Positions 1 to 11,598 of a stretch of DNA of 64,000 nucleotides are shown one piece after another. Source of the DNA: Rhizophagus clarus (taxonomy: Eukaryota > Glomeromycota > Glomeromycetes > Glomerales > Glomeraceae); assembly GCA_015698045.1 (NCBI GenBank), contig BLAL01000244.1, positions 124,001-188,000 on the forward strand, written 5' to 3'. The position numbers were made by a program, and so were the translations under genes. Below the pieces are notes generated by a model that saw nothing but the letters and a program-made list of their open reading frames with translations, ran no database searches and had not been told where the DNA came from. Position 1 is the stretch's first letter. The number at the start of each line of letters is the position of its first letter.

Positions 1-1
1 T

Positions 2-937
2 AATGGTGATATAAAACCAGATACTCTAGAAAAATTCGCATCCCTGGAAGCTTTTGTAAAAGCTGCTGACGCCATGTCCTATGGAGATTTGGTTGATAAG
101 AGAATTCATGGACCACAACAAGAATGGAATCTTATGCCAATCCATGGATTTCTTTCTACTATTGTGCCTGCATATTATGTCCATGGTTATAGTAAAGGAG
201 GTCAATTTGGCCAATATAAATTTCCAAGCTGGTTAGGACAAAACTCCAAAGCAATAAAGATTCACCGTCAATTGAAAGAAATTCAAAGTTACATGCGAAC
301 TAAAATTTCCGCTGATAGAAGTGAAGTTCGTGAAAGTTACATTCCTACTCTTCGAAAAGCCCTTATTAAGCCTTTGGTTGATCTAAAAGCTGAGGGTGTG
401 AATGATACAATTAAAATTATGGATCATTACATGATAACCAAAGAACAATTCGATATTATCATGGAATTTAAAGACGATCAAACACGTTATAAACCTACTG
501 AAATCAACAGCAGTTTAAAGTCTACTCTTACAAAGAAGTAAGTGCTAGTGCTATTATACAAATCAAACATTTATCCTATTTATCCTATATTTGTAATTGA
601 AATATCTTTTTGTTTAAATAGATATAATGCCAGTTCACACCCTATTCCGTTCTTAAACATATCGAACGTGATTACGACTAAGTCTAGACCCGTTGTAACT
701 GCTGATATGGATGATTTTATTGAGGAGGAGGTAGTTCCTGACGACGAAGACGTAATCGCTGATGATGATGATCTTGCAAAGGATCGTCTCATTGTCCAAC
801 CTTCCGTAGGTCGAGGTGGTGGTGGCCGAGGTGGTGGTCGAGGTGGTGGTCGAGGTGGTGGTCGAGGTGGTGGTCGTGGTGCACGTGGCGGGAGTCATAG
901 AAGTCGTGTTCGCGGCGGGCGCGGCGGCCGCAAATAA
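2..937 (+). CDS. RFC1: Replication factor C subunit 1 (large clamp-loader subunit), C-terminal part
   Basis: This is the 3' end of the gene for the large subunit of the RFC clamp loader, which opens PCNA at primer-template junctions in the nucleus. The frame is open from base 2, so the AAA+ domain lies outside the window. Two exons are seen: up to 537 and 622-937, with a GTAAGT donor at 538 and an intron of 84 nt ending in TAG. The segment from DLVDKRIHGPQQEWNLMP through FPSWLGQNSKA matches the RFC1-specific C-terminal domain, and the splice restores KKYNASSHPIPFLN. It is followed by an acidic stretch (DDEDVIADDDD) and an Arg/Gly tail that is nearly pure RGG. The usual RFC1 tail is basic, so this RGG tail is unusual. 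Identification is by family knowledge; the exon join is inferred from splice sites and frame. Confidence 0.9.
811..922 (+). repeat. Coding minisatellite for RGG tail
   Basis: A 12-nt unit close to ggtcgaggtggt repeats about six times inside the last RFC1 exon and encodes Arg-Gly-Gly-Gly repeats. Later, diverged units (cgt/cgc codons) run to the stop. It is the most GC-rich short stretch of this part of the window. Confidence 0.8.
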
Positions 938-1583
938 TTGAGCGATTCGTTAACAATTAAACAGACTTTTTTGTCAATGCTAATAATTGAATAATGGATT
1001 AGTGTCAAAAACCGTGTAATTGAATAATTCACTTATGAAATAAAGACTTTTAACTAAATTCTAACGTTATCTATTGATATTAATTAAATAACTTAAATAA
1101 TATACTTTAGTGAGTTTAGTCAATAAAAATTTATAATAATTATATCAATCGAATGACAAATGAGTTTACTTAATGCTTGTAAGGATATAAAGTTCATTAT
1201 CGGTTTGGAAATTTTGAACGGTCTGGATTAATGTAAATACATAAATACAATTAAACTTGGCAAATAGTTTGTATGATAAAAGATTGTAGAGATCACCAAT
1301 TTTTAAACTGATATTTGTTGATCCGAAATTAACGCACTTAGTGGCAAAGAAAATTTTTTTATTTTTTTAGTTTTTAATATTCGCTTTGAAAATTGGTAAG
1401 TAGAAGGTCAATAATAAAGGTTATATTCACATATTGTAATGTGTCTTTATTGATTGTTTTATATTCTATTATTGTCTCCATCGGCGCTCTGTAATAGCAA
1501 TTACAAACAACAAGTATACTAATCACAAATAAAAAACCTTATAATTGAATAAAGATATATAGCATCTTATGTAGATCAATCAG
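938..1583. other. Intergenic: RFC1 3' flank and TRMT2A 5' flank
   Basis: About 650 bases of AT-rich sequence between two genes on the same strand. I see no ORF, RNA gene or repeat worth naming. It must hold the RFC1 polyadenylation signals (AATAAA-like words occur near 1038 and 1118) and the promoter of the next gene. Confidence 0.5.
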
Positions 1584-3650
1584 ATGTTGTTTATCAATCA
1601 TTTAGCTCTGATCTTCAACGGGAATTCCTTTCGTAAAGGAATTTTTGACGCGAGATATTTTCACAATAAAAAGCGAAGCTTAGTGGCTAAACTATCATTC
1701 GATCCTCGTTTCAATAATAAAATTAGTCCGTTATTATTGCGTGATCAGAAAAGAAGCTTCACTTATATTAACTTGGACCGAATTTCATCTGCAAAAATTA
1801 TGGAAAGTTCTAATATTAAAGAAGATACGACACTTGTTTCAAAAAAATCATCAGACGATGCAATTAAAATGGAATTAACGGGGCCTGAAGATGGAACTCA
1901 GTATAGGCTGCGAATTAAAAATATACCAAAATTTGCTTCAGCTAAGATGATGAAAGAATTTTTAGCGAAGAATGGATGTGAACAGGTTAAAATACAAAAA
2001 GCTCCAAAATGGGATTATTGTTTTGTTACTTTAAAAACAGAAGTACGACAATTATATGTATTGAATAAATTAAAAGGAATTAAATTTAAAAATAGAGAAT
2101 TATCTATACAAATAGATAATGTTACAGAAAAAGATAGGCAGGCATTGTTCGATAAACGAAAAAATGAAAAACAGCAAAATATCGAACAGTCTGGTATACA
2201 AAAATCACCGGAGGAAATGCTAGCAGATCAAGTAACACCTTTACATATTTATGAATATCAAGTTCAATTGGAAATTAAACAAAGAGGGATTATAAAATCT
2301 CTTGAGACATTCCGCGATAAAATGGGAGAGTTATATAATAAAAGTCAGTATCATTCTTCATGGCTGCAAGAAGAGTTCGATTTCAAGCTTCCTTTAGATC
2401 TTAAACCAATTATACATTCACCAGTACTGGAAGGGTATAGAAATAAATGCGAATTCACTGCAGGATTAAATCTAAAAGGAGAAAAAACCGTCGGATTTTT
2501 ATTAGGAGCCTATAAAGATGGCCTTAATACTGTCCTAGAACCACATAATTCAATTCATGTTAGCGATGTAGCAAAAAAGATCGCGAAAGCCATGCAAAGT
2601 TATATACGACAATCTTTATATGACGTGTATGACCGTAAGACGAAACAGGGCAATTGGCGCCAAATAACCGTTAGATCACAGAAATGTGGCGATATAATGA
2701 TTATAGTACAAATTCACCCTCAAGGTTTAAGTAAGGAACAAATTGATCAAGAAAAGGGTGCTCTCGCTGAATATTTCAAAATGGTTGCTAAAGAAGAAAA
2801 TTTTGATCTAACTTCCTTGTTAGTACAAACATATAGTGGTGTAAGCAATGGTATGTCAGAAGATCCATTTGATTGTACGTTTGGCACACCATTTATTCAT
2901 GAAGAAATGATGAATTGTAGATTTCAAATTTCCCCCAGAGCATTTTTTCAAACAAACACTGCAGCAGCAGAATTGCTATACCAACAATGTGGAGATATCC
3001 TAGAGGAAATATATAAATCAAAAGATTTCTCTGAGTCACCAACATTGATAGATATGTGCTGTGGAACAGGAACTATTGGAATTGCTTTATCAAAAAGTCT
3101 TGGAACTAAAATTAAAGGGGTTGTTGGAATAGAGCTTTGCAAGGAGGCTGTAGAGGACGCTAAAATAAACGCCTCTTTGAATGAAATAAATAATGCAGAA
3201 TACATTCTTGGACCAGTTGAAAAGAATTTATCTGCATTATATAATTTTAGTAACAAGGCTTCTGGAACTGCTGTGGCAGTTGTAGATCCTCCACGTGCGG
3301 GAGTTCACAAAAATGTTATTAAAGCACTTCGTAAATGTCGCGCAATTGAACATTTTATTTACATTTCATGCGATCATAACGCAGCTATTCAAAATTTTGT
3401 AGATATTTGTCGTCCCATAAATAAGGATTTTACTGGAGCACCGTTTAAACCAGTTAAAGCCATTGGAGTGGATCTCTTTCCACATGCTAAGCATGTAGAA
3501 TTGATAATTGAATTTCGTAGAAATAGGGAGGATTCAGAAAAATTAAAATCAGATAAATTAACAGATGTACCTAGTACATCACAATTAAAGGATATGTCTA
3601 GTACATCCGTATCTCAAGATATCGAGACAAAAAAAAATTTCAGTGACTAA
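1584..3650 (+). CDS. TRMT2A: tRNA (uracil-5-)-methyltransferase, TRMT2A type
   Basis: This is a 688-residue, single-exon gene. Residues 107-178 form an RRM-like domain (YRLRIKNIPKFAS start). Residues 275-645 are an RumA/TrmA-type SAM-dependent m5U methyltransferase. Visible motifs are the SAM loop DMCCGTGTIG (490-499), VDPPRAG (567-573), the catalytic cysteine in YISCDHNA (C596) and the closing LFPHAKHVE (631-639). Family knowledge: TRMT2A-type enzymes make m5U54 in the T-loop of cytosolic tRNA. The first 70 residues are rich in Arg/Lys/Phe without acidic clusters, compatible with a mitochondrial presequence; a second Met at 73 could give a cytosolic form (inference). The RRM plus methylase order matches animal TRMT2A rather than yeast Trm2. 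The last 40 residues repeat a PSTS / SSTS phrase. Confidence 0.93.
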   Translation: MLFINHLALIFNGNSFRKGIFDARYFHNKKRSLVAKLSFDPRFNNKISPLLLRDQKRSFTYINLDRISSAKIMESSNIKEDTTLVSKKSSDDAIKMELTGPEDGTQYRLRIKNIPKFASAKMMKEFLAKNGCEQVKIQKAPKWDYCFVTLKTEVRQLYVLNKLKGIKFKNRELSIQIDNVTEKDRQALFDKRKNEKQQNIEQSGIQKSPEEMLADQVTPLHIYEYQVQLEIKQRGIIKSLETFRDKMGELYNKSQYHSSWLQEEFDFKLPLDLKPIIHSPVLEGYRNKCEFTAGLNLKGEKTVGFLLGAYKDGLNTVLEPHNSIHVSDVAKKIAKAMQSYIRQSLYDVYDRKTKQGNWRQITVRSQKCGDIMIIVQIHPQGLSKEQIDQEKGALAEYFKMVAKEENFDLTSLLVQTYSGVSNGMSEDPFDCTFGTPFIHEEMMNCRFQISPRAFFQTNTAAAELLYQQCGDILEEIYKSKDFSESPTLIDMCCGTGTIGIALSKSLGTKIKGVVGIELCKEAVEDAKINASLNEINNAEYILGPVEKNLSALYNFSNKASGTAVAVVDPPRAGVHKNVIKALRKCRAIEHFIYISCDHNAAIQNFVDICRPINKDFTGAPFKPVKAIGVDLFPHAKHVELIIEFRRNREDSEKLKSDKLTDVPSTSQLKDMSSTSVSQDIETKKNFSD

Positions 3651-3899
3651 ATTATCTAATTCTATGATTATATTTATTATAATTATTTACCCAAGAAATT
3701 AATTTTAATCTGTACAGTATTAATTTAATTAATACTAGTATTATAATTATAACTATAACTATAATTATAACCATTACTTTTTAAATAAAAAATTAATTTT
3801 TACAAATACCCCCCCCCCATACAGTAATTAATATCATCATAAAAGTTTTAAATTAATCAATAAAGACGAAACAATTAATATATAAAATTATGTTAAATA

Positions 3900-5519
3900 T
3901 TAAAGAACTATAATACCATCAAAAGTTATACCATCAATTATACCAAGACCCCAATTTGTTATTATTCTAGCACATTGTTGTTTAACATGGTTTGCTTTCT
4001 GTGTATTCCACTCGCCCATTGAATCTAATATTTTTGCGTAATGAATACATGCTTCTCGAAAAAATTTAGTATACATTCGATCCTTAATGGTTTTCTATAA
4101 AAGGAGAAATAGTGAATAACAAAAATTATATAAATAATAATCACAAATTTAATATACGAACCTCCCATTTAGATTCTATAGGTTTAAGAAGATATGAATG
4201 TCGATTATAATGATATTCAATTAAAAACGCTTCAGGTATTACCCATAATTCTGATCCACTTATATACATTTGGAACAAGCATGCCGCTTTACTATTCTCA
4301 AAATTGTCAAATCTTTCGGTACACCTAAAGAGACGAAAAATCATCATTATTACTTAATAACTAATTTATAAAAAATTAAAAGTTTTCTAAATTTACCATG
4401 GAATATCTCTTCCTCGCCTTACAACAAAATTCGGTTGATAATGAATCTCGTAATCTGATACGTTATATATCTTTTTTTTCAACCAATTTTCATAACTTGT
4501 TGGACCTTTATTAAGTGACCAACCATTGTCTTTTAATCCCATATATTTACGTTTAACTAGTTTTGTTAATTCTTCTATTGATCGTGGAAAATCATGACTT
4601 GTATGACTTGTGGAAAGCTCGGTAAAAACAAATGTAGGTAAAACAAGAATATCATTTTGCAAAAGAATTTCTTTATGCTTTCTAAGTATTTTTCGTGTAC
4701 GTTGTGTTGGCCATGTATCTTGATCTAAAAATAATACAAATTCTGAACGAGCAAAAAATCTTGCAATATTTAAATGAAAATTAGTAGGTCGAGGTAATAT
4801 TGTGACATTACTGACAGACACTGGGCCTGTTAAAAGATGAATATCGACATATTGTTTAAGAATTGCATTTCTTTTATATAGATCATTATACGTTGAGAGA
4901 ATATTTTCAATTCTCGGATCCTTGTCATCAAGCGTTTCCGTTGGCACATGAAGAACCGCTGACACAGGACCTATAATATCATTTTATTAATTTAATAATA
5001 ATCGGTGATTGAATTTGCAATGGAAGAAAATTACCTTGCCAAGTTTCAGCTAATCTTATTAAGTCATCAAAACCTTGTTGAGATACAAAAGTAGCGACAG
5101 TTATGTCGTCCGACTCAGGTGTACGCTCAGCGCGATAATAATAAGGGTATAGACTATCGGTAAATAATTTTGAAGCTTTAGAATGCATTTTAGAAAACCG
5201 ATATAAATTACTCATTTCGGATAACGGGGAAATTTGATTTGTATCTATTGATTTAGAGAAAAGAGTTATTTATATCTGGATCAAATCAAATTTCAATCAC
5301 TTTAGTGATTAATCACTTACCGTATGTTCTTGATATTGGACGTAAAATTTTAGATTTTCCAAAATACAATCCTCTAAATAAATGTGTGAAGGAGAAAATT
5401 GAAGAGAAAGTGATAAAGGATATCACAATTATTCTGACGAGCCTTGTTGTTATTAGCCATGATAAAAATGTTTTCGGTGTTGGTCTTGGCGAATTAGTTG
5501 AGCTAAAAATTGGCAACAT
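3900..5519 (-). CDS. GT49-family glycosyltransferase (LARGE/B4GAT1-like), type II membrane protein
   Basis: Five exons, by my reading: 5519-5321, 5244-5035, 4970-4397, 4324-4162 and 4094-3900, with introns of 64-76 nt that all have GT-AG ends and keep frame, giving 446 residues. The first exon encodes a short cytosolic tail and one membrane segment (about 27-48, RIIVISFITFSSIFSFTHLF), as expected for a Golgi type II enzyme. The lumenal domain starts around TVATFVSQQGFDDLIRLAE and WQGPVSAVLHVP. It contains the DxD-like DQD motif (219-221, LFLDQDTWP) and the downstream DILVLPTFVF, WCTERFDNF and ELWVIPEAFLIEYHY blocks typical of Glyco_transf_49. Family members add GlcA or Xyl to glycans; the donor here cannot be told. 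The gene is divergent from the makorin gene. The N-terminal exon was placed from its consensus GTAAGT donor and the exact frame match. Confidence 0.85.
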
Positions 5520-5883
5520 CGTTTAAACTTCAAATATTTTCAATAGGCTGGACTAAAAAGCCCTCCAAGCTTTTAAATAGCATTCATAATTGACCTCTCG
5601 TCATCTGATTATTTGCCGAGTAAATGTTGTGGAACAAATTTCAAATTAACCTTACCAACTAGCGTAAATTCGGAAAATTTCTCTGTAAATTTAAATTTAA
5701 TGATATTTATAACTGTGATTTAGAATTTACGTAGGCAACTTTCTTTTGCTTGGGAAGCCACATTCTTTGTGAGCCAGTTTTTTTTGTAAACTGAGCACAT
5801 AACGATTTTCGAGTCTCTTAATTAAAAAAGCAACATATCTCCCTTTTTAAAAAAACTTGCCCATACTTTAGATTTTTTAAATC
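5520..5883. promoter_or_regulatory. Divergent intergenic promoter region (GT49 / makorin)
   Basis: The GT49 gene (minus) and makorin gene (plus) start 364 bases apart, so this interval must drive both. It has pyrimidine- and purine-rich tracts (for example tttttttgtaaactg, and ttaaaaaaactt near the makorin start) but no motif I can name with confidence. Confidence 0.45.
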
Positions 5884-7017
5884 ATGTCTTCTCACAGGGT
5901 AAACGCGAGCTCCTCACGTACGCTTTGCAGGTATTTTGCTAATGGAAATTGTAGAAATGGACCAAATTGCCACTATTTGCACACACGAGAAGGAAACAGT
6001 CCGCACAATAGAAGTAGGGATGGCGATGAACAAAACAGCAATAATATTGGAGGAAGTTCTTCTTCGACGTTACACAAGTCGAATTCTAATTCGAACTATC
6101 GTAGATCAAATAGTAGTAATAATGGAAGTAGTACCCATACAAGACATACAGTTACTCTTAATAATAGAGTTCCACCCGAAAATTTACTTGTTTGCAAGTA
6201 TTTCTTGGAAGATCGTTGTATGTTCGGAGATTCATGCTGGTATAAACATGAAAAGCCTAATAACACTAAAGGAAATAATACCGTTGATAGCCATGAGAAT
6301 GACTTAACAAATCAAAATCAAAAAGACAAGCAAAAAGCAAAGGAAGTTGTTGTTGAAGATGAATATACGTGCGCTATTTGTTATGATACTCCTAAAACGT
6401 TTGGGTTGCTTATACATTGCGATCATATATTTTGTCGAGATTGCATACAAGTATGGCGTAAAACAAGCAACGTTTCAAGCCCTTTTCAAGACGTTGATAC
6501 CACCAAAACATGCCCCGTATGCCGAAAAAATTCTCCATATATTGTTCCATCCCCTCGTTATGCTAAGTCTGGGCCTCAAAAGGAAAAAGTCATTTCAACA
6601 TACAAGGAAAAAATATCTCAAATCCCTTGTAAATATTTTGAAGGAAATGGAAAATGTCCTTTCGCTGATGAGTGTTTCTACAAGCATGCTAATCCTGATG
6701 GATCAAGATGTAAGTTAGGACCTCCTAAAAAAAAAAAGCCGAGGTCATTTATTAGATATTTTTCTGCTGACGGAGATTTAGATTTATCTGCTATCTCCGA
6801 AATTATTGATGGATTTCAACTTAATATTGCTGATTGGGACGATGAAGAGGAAGGTTCTTGGGATGATGACGACGACGACGACGAAGAATTATATTTTCAA
6901 CGTCATGGGTCAACAGATTGGTCTTCAAATTCAAATGGGTGGAGTTGGGGGATTGAAACAAACAATGTATTAGACCATGATGAAGAATGCCCGGCGGATT
7001 GGCGCAACATTTATTGA
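5884..7017 (+). CDS. Makorin-type E3 ubiquitin ligase (CCCH-CCCH-RING-CCCH)
   Basis: A single-exon gene of 377 residues. Three CCCH zinc fingers are visible: C15-C23-C29-H33 (CRYFANGNCRNGPNCHYLH), C104-C112-C118-H122 and C249-C258-C264-H268. A C3HC4 RING finger at 163-213 begins CAICYDTPKTFGLLIHCDH and ends CPVCRK. This domain order, with the last CCCH directly after the RING, defines makorins: RNA-binding ubiquitin ligases that act in the cytoplasm and nucleus. Residues 39-90 are Ser/Asn-rich, and 318-335 form an Asp/Glu tract (coding repeat of GAC) followed by a Trp/Ser-rich tail. The upstream ATG context lies in AT-rich sequence and no in-frame Met occurs earlier, so the start is reasonable. 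Substrate unknown. Confidence 0.9.
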   Translation: MSSHRVNASSSRTLCRYFANGNCRNGPNCHYLHTREGNSPHNRSRDGDEQNSNNIGGSSSSTLHKSNSNSNYRRSNSSNNGSSTHTRHTVTLNNRVPPENLLVCKYFLEDRCMFGDSCWYKHEKPNNTKGNNTVDSHENDLTNQNQKDKQKAKEVVVEDEYTCAICYDTPKTFGLLIHCDHIFCRDCIQVWRKTSNVSSPFQDVDTTKTCPVCRKNSPYIVPSPRYAKSGPQKEKVISTYKEKISQIPCKYFEGNGKCPFADECFYKHANPDGSRCKLGPPKKKKPRSFIRYFSADGDLDLSAISEIIDGFQLNIADWDDEEEGSWDDDDDDDEELYFQRHGSTDWSSNSNGWSWGIETNNVLDHDEECPADWRNIY

Positions 7018-7333
7018 ACTCTACAAGAGATTATTATCTTACAACGCTAATCTAAACCGTATAAACCAGCAATTATTCTATGTGTAGTTTCTTTTTTTTT
7101 TTGTTTTTTTCTTCTTATATAGTATAAATAAATTATTATGAATAAATACTTTCTTCATCATTGTTAATAAAAATGGATATTTATTTGTTAATATTTTTTT
7201 TTACTTCGAACTACTATGTAAATTAAATTATATAATGCATATAATAATTTTCATTGGCTGTTGACGTTTGGTAATCAATGACACGACTACTACAGTTTAA
7301 TATACTTTAAAAATTGAAAGTTATTAATTAAAT
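7018..7333. other. Intergenic: makorin 3' flank, TGS1 promoter
   Basis: 316 bases with T-rich runs (tttcttttttttttttgttttttt near 7088) and AATAAA-like words near 7127 and 7143. No gene seen. Confidence 0.45.
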
Positions 7334-9332
<1,999 letters not shown>

Positions 9333-10294
9333 GAAAAAAATGAAAATTAATTGTTATATTAATTGATACTTTATTGATAAAAGACAGGATAAATTAGAAT
9401 TTAAAAGTTCAATATACATTTGTTTTATTACAAATATTAATATTTGTTTTATAATACTAGCAAAAAATAATTAGAATTACAAAAACACAATAAAAAAATA
9501 AATATTACTAATTTATTATAAATATATAAATATTATATATATATAAATTTTAATTTTTCATTATAATTATTTTAATTTATAATAAAAATTATATATAAAA
9601 ATATATTTTTTAATTAATTTGTAATTAAACTTCCATAATCCATATAATTATTTATTTGATTTTTTAATTATATAAAAATATAATTTTATAAAAATTTTTA
9701 AATTTAATCAAAATTACCAGCAAAGTTTTTATAATTTTTATAATTTATAAAATATATTTGTATAATATTTATAATTTTAGCCAAAAATAATACATAGTTA
9801 ACCCTTAATATAATGAATTCTAAATTTTATACCTTAATTTCAATATAGGATATAGTAAAAATTTTAAGTAATTTAATTGGCTACTTTACTATAATAAGGG
9901 ATTTTTAATGTATTTAATTAATTAAATACTATATATTAATAAAAATCTGTTATATTAAGGGTTTGCTATATTAAGATAAGTTAAAATTATAATTTATATG
10001 TAATTATAAAAGGTTTTATTATTAATATTTTTTATTCAAGTGATTTTTTATTTTTATTACATATAAATATTTTGATTGGCTAATTGTTAAATTAGTTATT
10101 TGTTTATAATTACTTTTTTTTTAGATTTTTTTTTGGTTGGTATTTAGATTTACAGTTTTGTAACTTCATATTAAAGGTAGTTATTTCTCTTTTTTCTTTT
10201 GTTTTTGCTTTTTGTTTTTTAATTTTTTTCTCTTTTTTTTTAGATTCTTTAAATTTTTCTAATTTCATATTAAGAGTATATTATATTTTTTTTT
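9333..10294. other. Very AT-rich intergenic region
   Basis: Almost pure A/T sequence downstream of TGS1. I see no ORF or RNA gene. The only structured part is an inverted-repeat unit at 9800-9963, listed separately. From about 10080 it becomes T-rich and leads into an ORF1-like retroelement gene. Confidence 0.5.
9800..9963. repeat. Small foldback element (MITE-like)
   Basis: A perfect 14-nt inverted repeat, AACCCTTAATATAA at 9800-9813 and its complement at 9950-9963, brackets 136 bases of AT-rich DNA. Size and layout fit a miniature inverted-repeat transposon. No clear target duplication is visible, so the family is open. Confidence 0.45.
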
Positions 10295-11598
10295 TTGTTT
10301 TTAAATTTTTTTTATTTAGTTTTAATTTTATTTTATTCTTTTTTGGGAAACTTTTCCTGCAGATCTGTGAACCAAATTTTCTCAGAAGAAAAAATTTTTT
10401 ATTTTATCATGAAAAAAGGATTTTTGCTAATAAAACCAGCTCTAAAAACAGCATCAATGTCTTCTATGACCCAAGTTACCCCTACTTCTGCTTTAAAAAG
10501 TATACTTTCTGACTGTTTTCACGATATTATAGTAGATTTTTTCTTAGGACTCATTAAAAGAAATCCAGATACTATCTTTAGCTCACTAAAAACTACAGAC
10601 CCTTCAGCTATAGACGAGTTTCTTCAGACTTATAAGGATCAAACTGTTCCTAAGGAAAAGCTGTTACTAAGTCTTCCTCAAAACAGCTATGTTCTTATCA
10701 TAGCTGAACTTTTAGCTACTTTTCTTAATCTTTTTCTCTTGGATGATGAAAACCAGAAAATTTTTTTTATGGATTCTAAAATTTGCTGAGTGATAGAGCT
10801 TGCAGACAAACAATTTCCCGATATAGAAAATCTAGGGAATCCTATGCACCAATCAGACACATCAATGAATTTCGATGTTTTTGATACAAATTTGATAGAA
10901 TCATTGGAAGATGAAATTCTCGCCACACCCTCGCGCAATATCACACCTATACCTGTCACGCCCTTAACCAAATCTCAGAAAGGAGTGCTAAAAAGAAGGC
11001 CTGTAAGGAGAAACTAAAATTACAATTACAGACTCCTTCTGAACTGGATGAACAAGTAGTACCTACTTTTAGCAAGGAATCTCTTGAGTATACACCTTCT
11101 AAACCTTCTGGTTCAAGGACGGTTACTTTTAATCAAAGTTTACTTTCTCCTTCTTTCATACCCTATAAACAGCAGTTGAAGCAAGATTCCAAACTACAAT
11201 CAATGCCTGTAGACAATGGAAAGAAGTTAAAACAGAAAGAGATAGATAATACCTTAAAAAACAGAAATGTTATCATTACCAGATATTTTCCTCAAGATCA
11301 AAAACAAGCACAGTTATTAGATCTTGTAATATACGATATTCTAGCCAAATGGAATAATTACACTCTGTTGGCCAATTTAAGATGATGGGATAAAGTCATA
11401 TCAGTCAGCATAAGGATGCACAAGAAGTATTTATCTGCAAGGGTTAGACTGATCCCTGACCATAAGTGCTTGAAATGTTACAACGGAGGGTACTGGACTA
11501 TCAATCTGGAAGGAATCCTTGTGCGATGATTTCCTGCTTCCTGGAACCTTTCAGAAAGAAAATAATGAGAGAAGTTCTAAGCTGTCGTATACAATATT

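Noticed and set aside
3811-3820. Run of nine C bases in the TRMT2A 3' flank
   Set aside because: A homopolymer in AT-rich DNA is odd but could be a sequencing or assembly artefact. Nothing around it suggests a function.
5305-5526. Plus-strand 73-codon open frame near the GT49 5' end
   Set aside because: It is the antisense shadow of the GT49 N-terminal exon, which has a consensus donor and a membrane helix.
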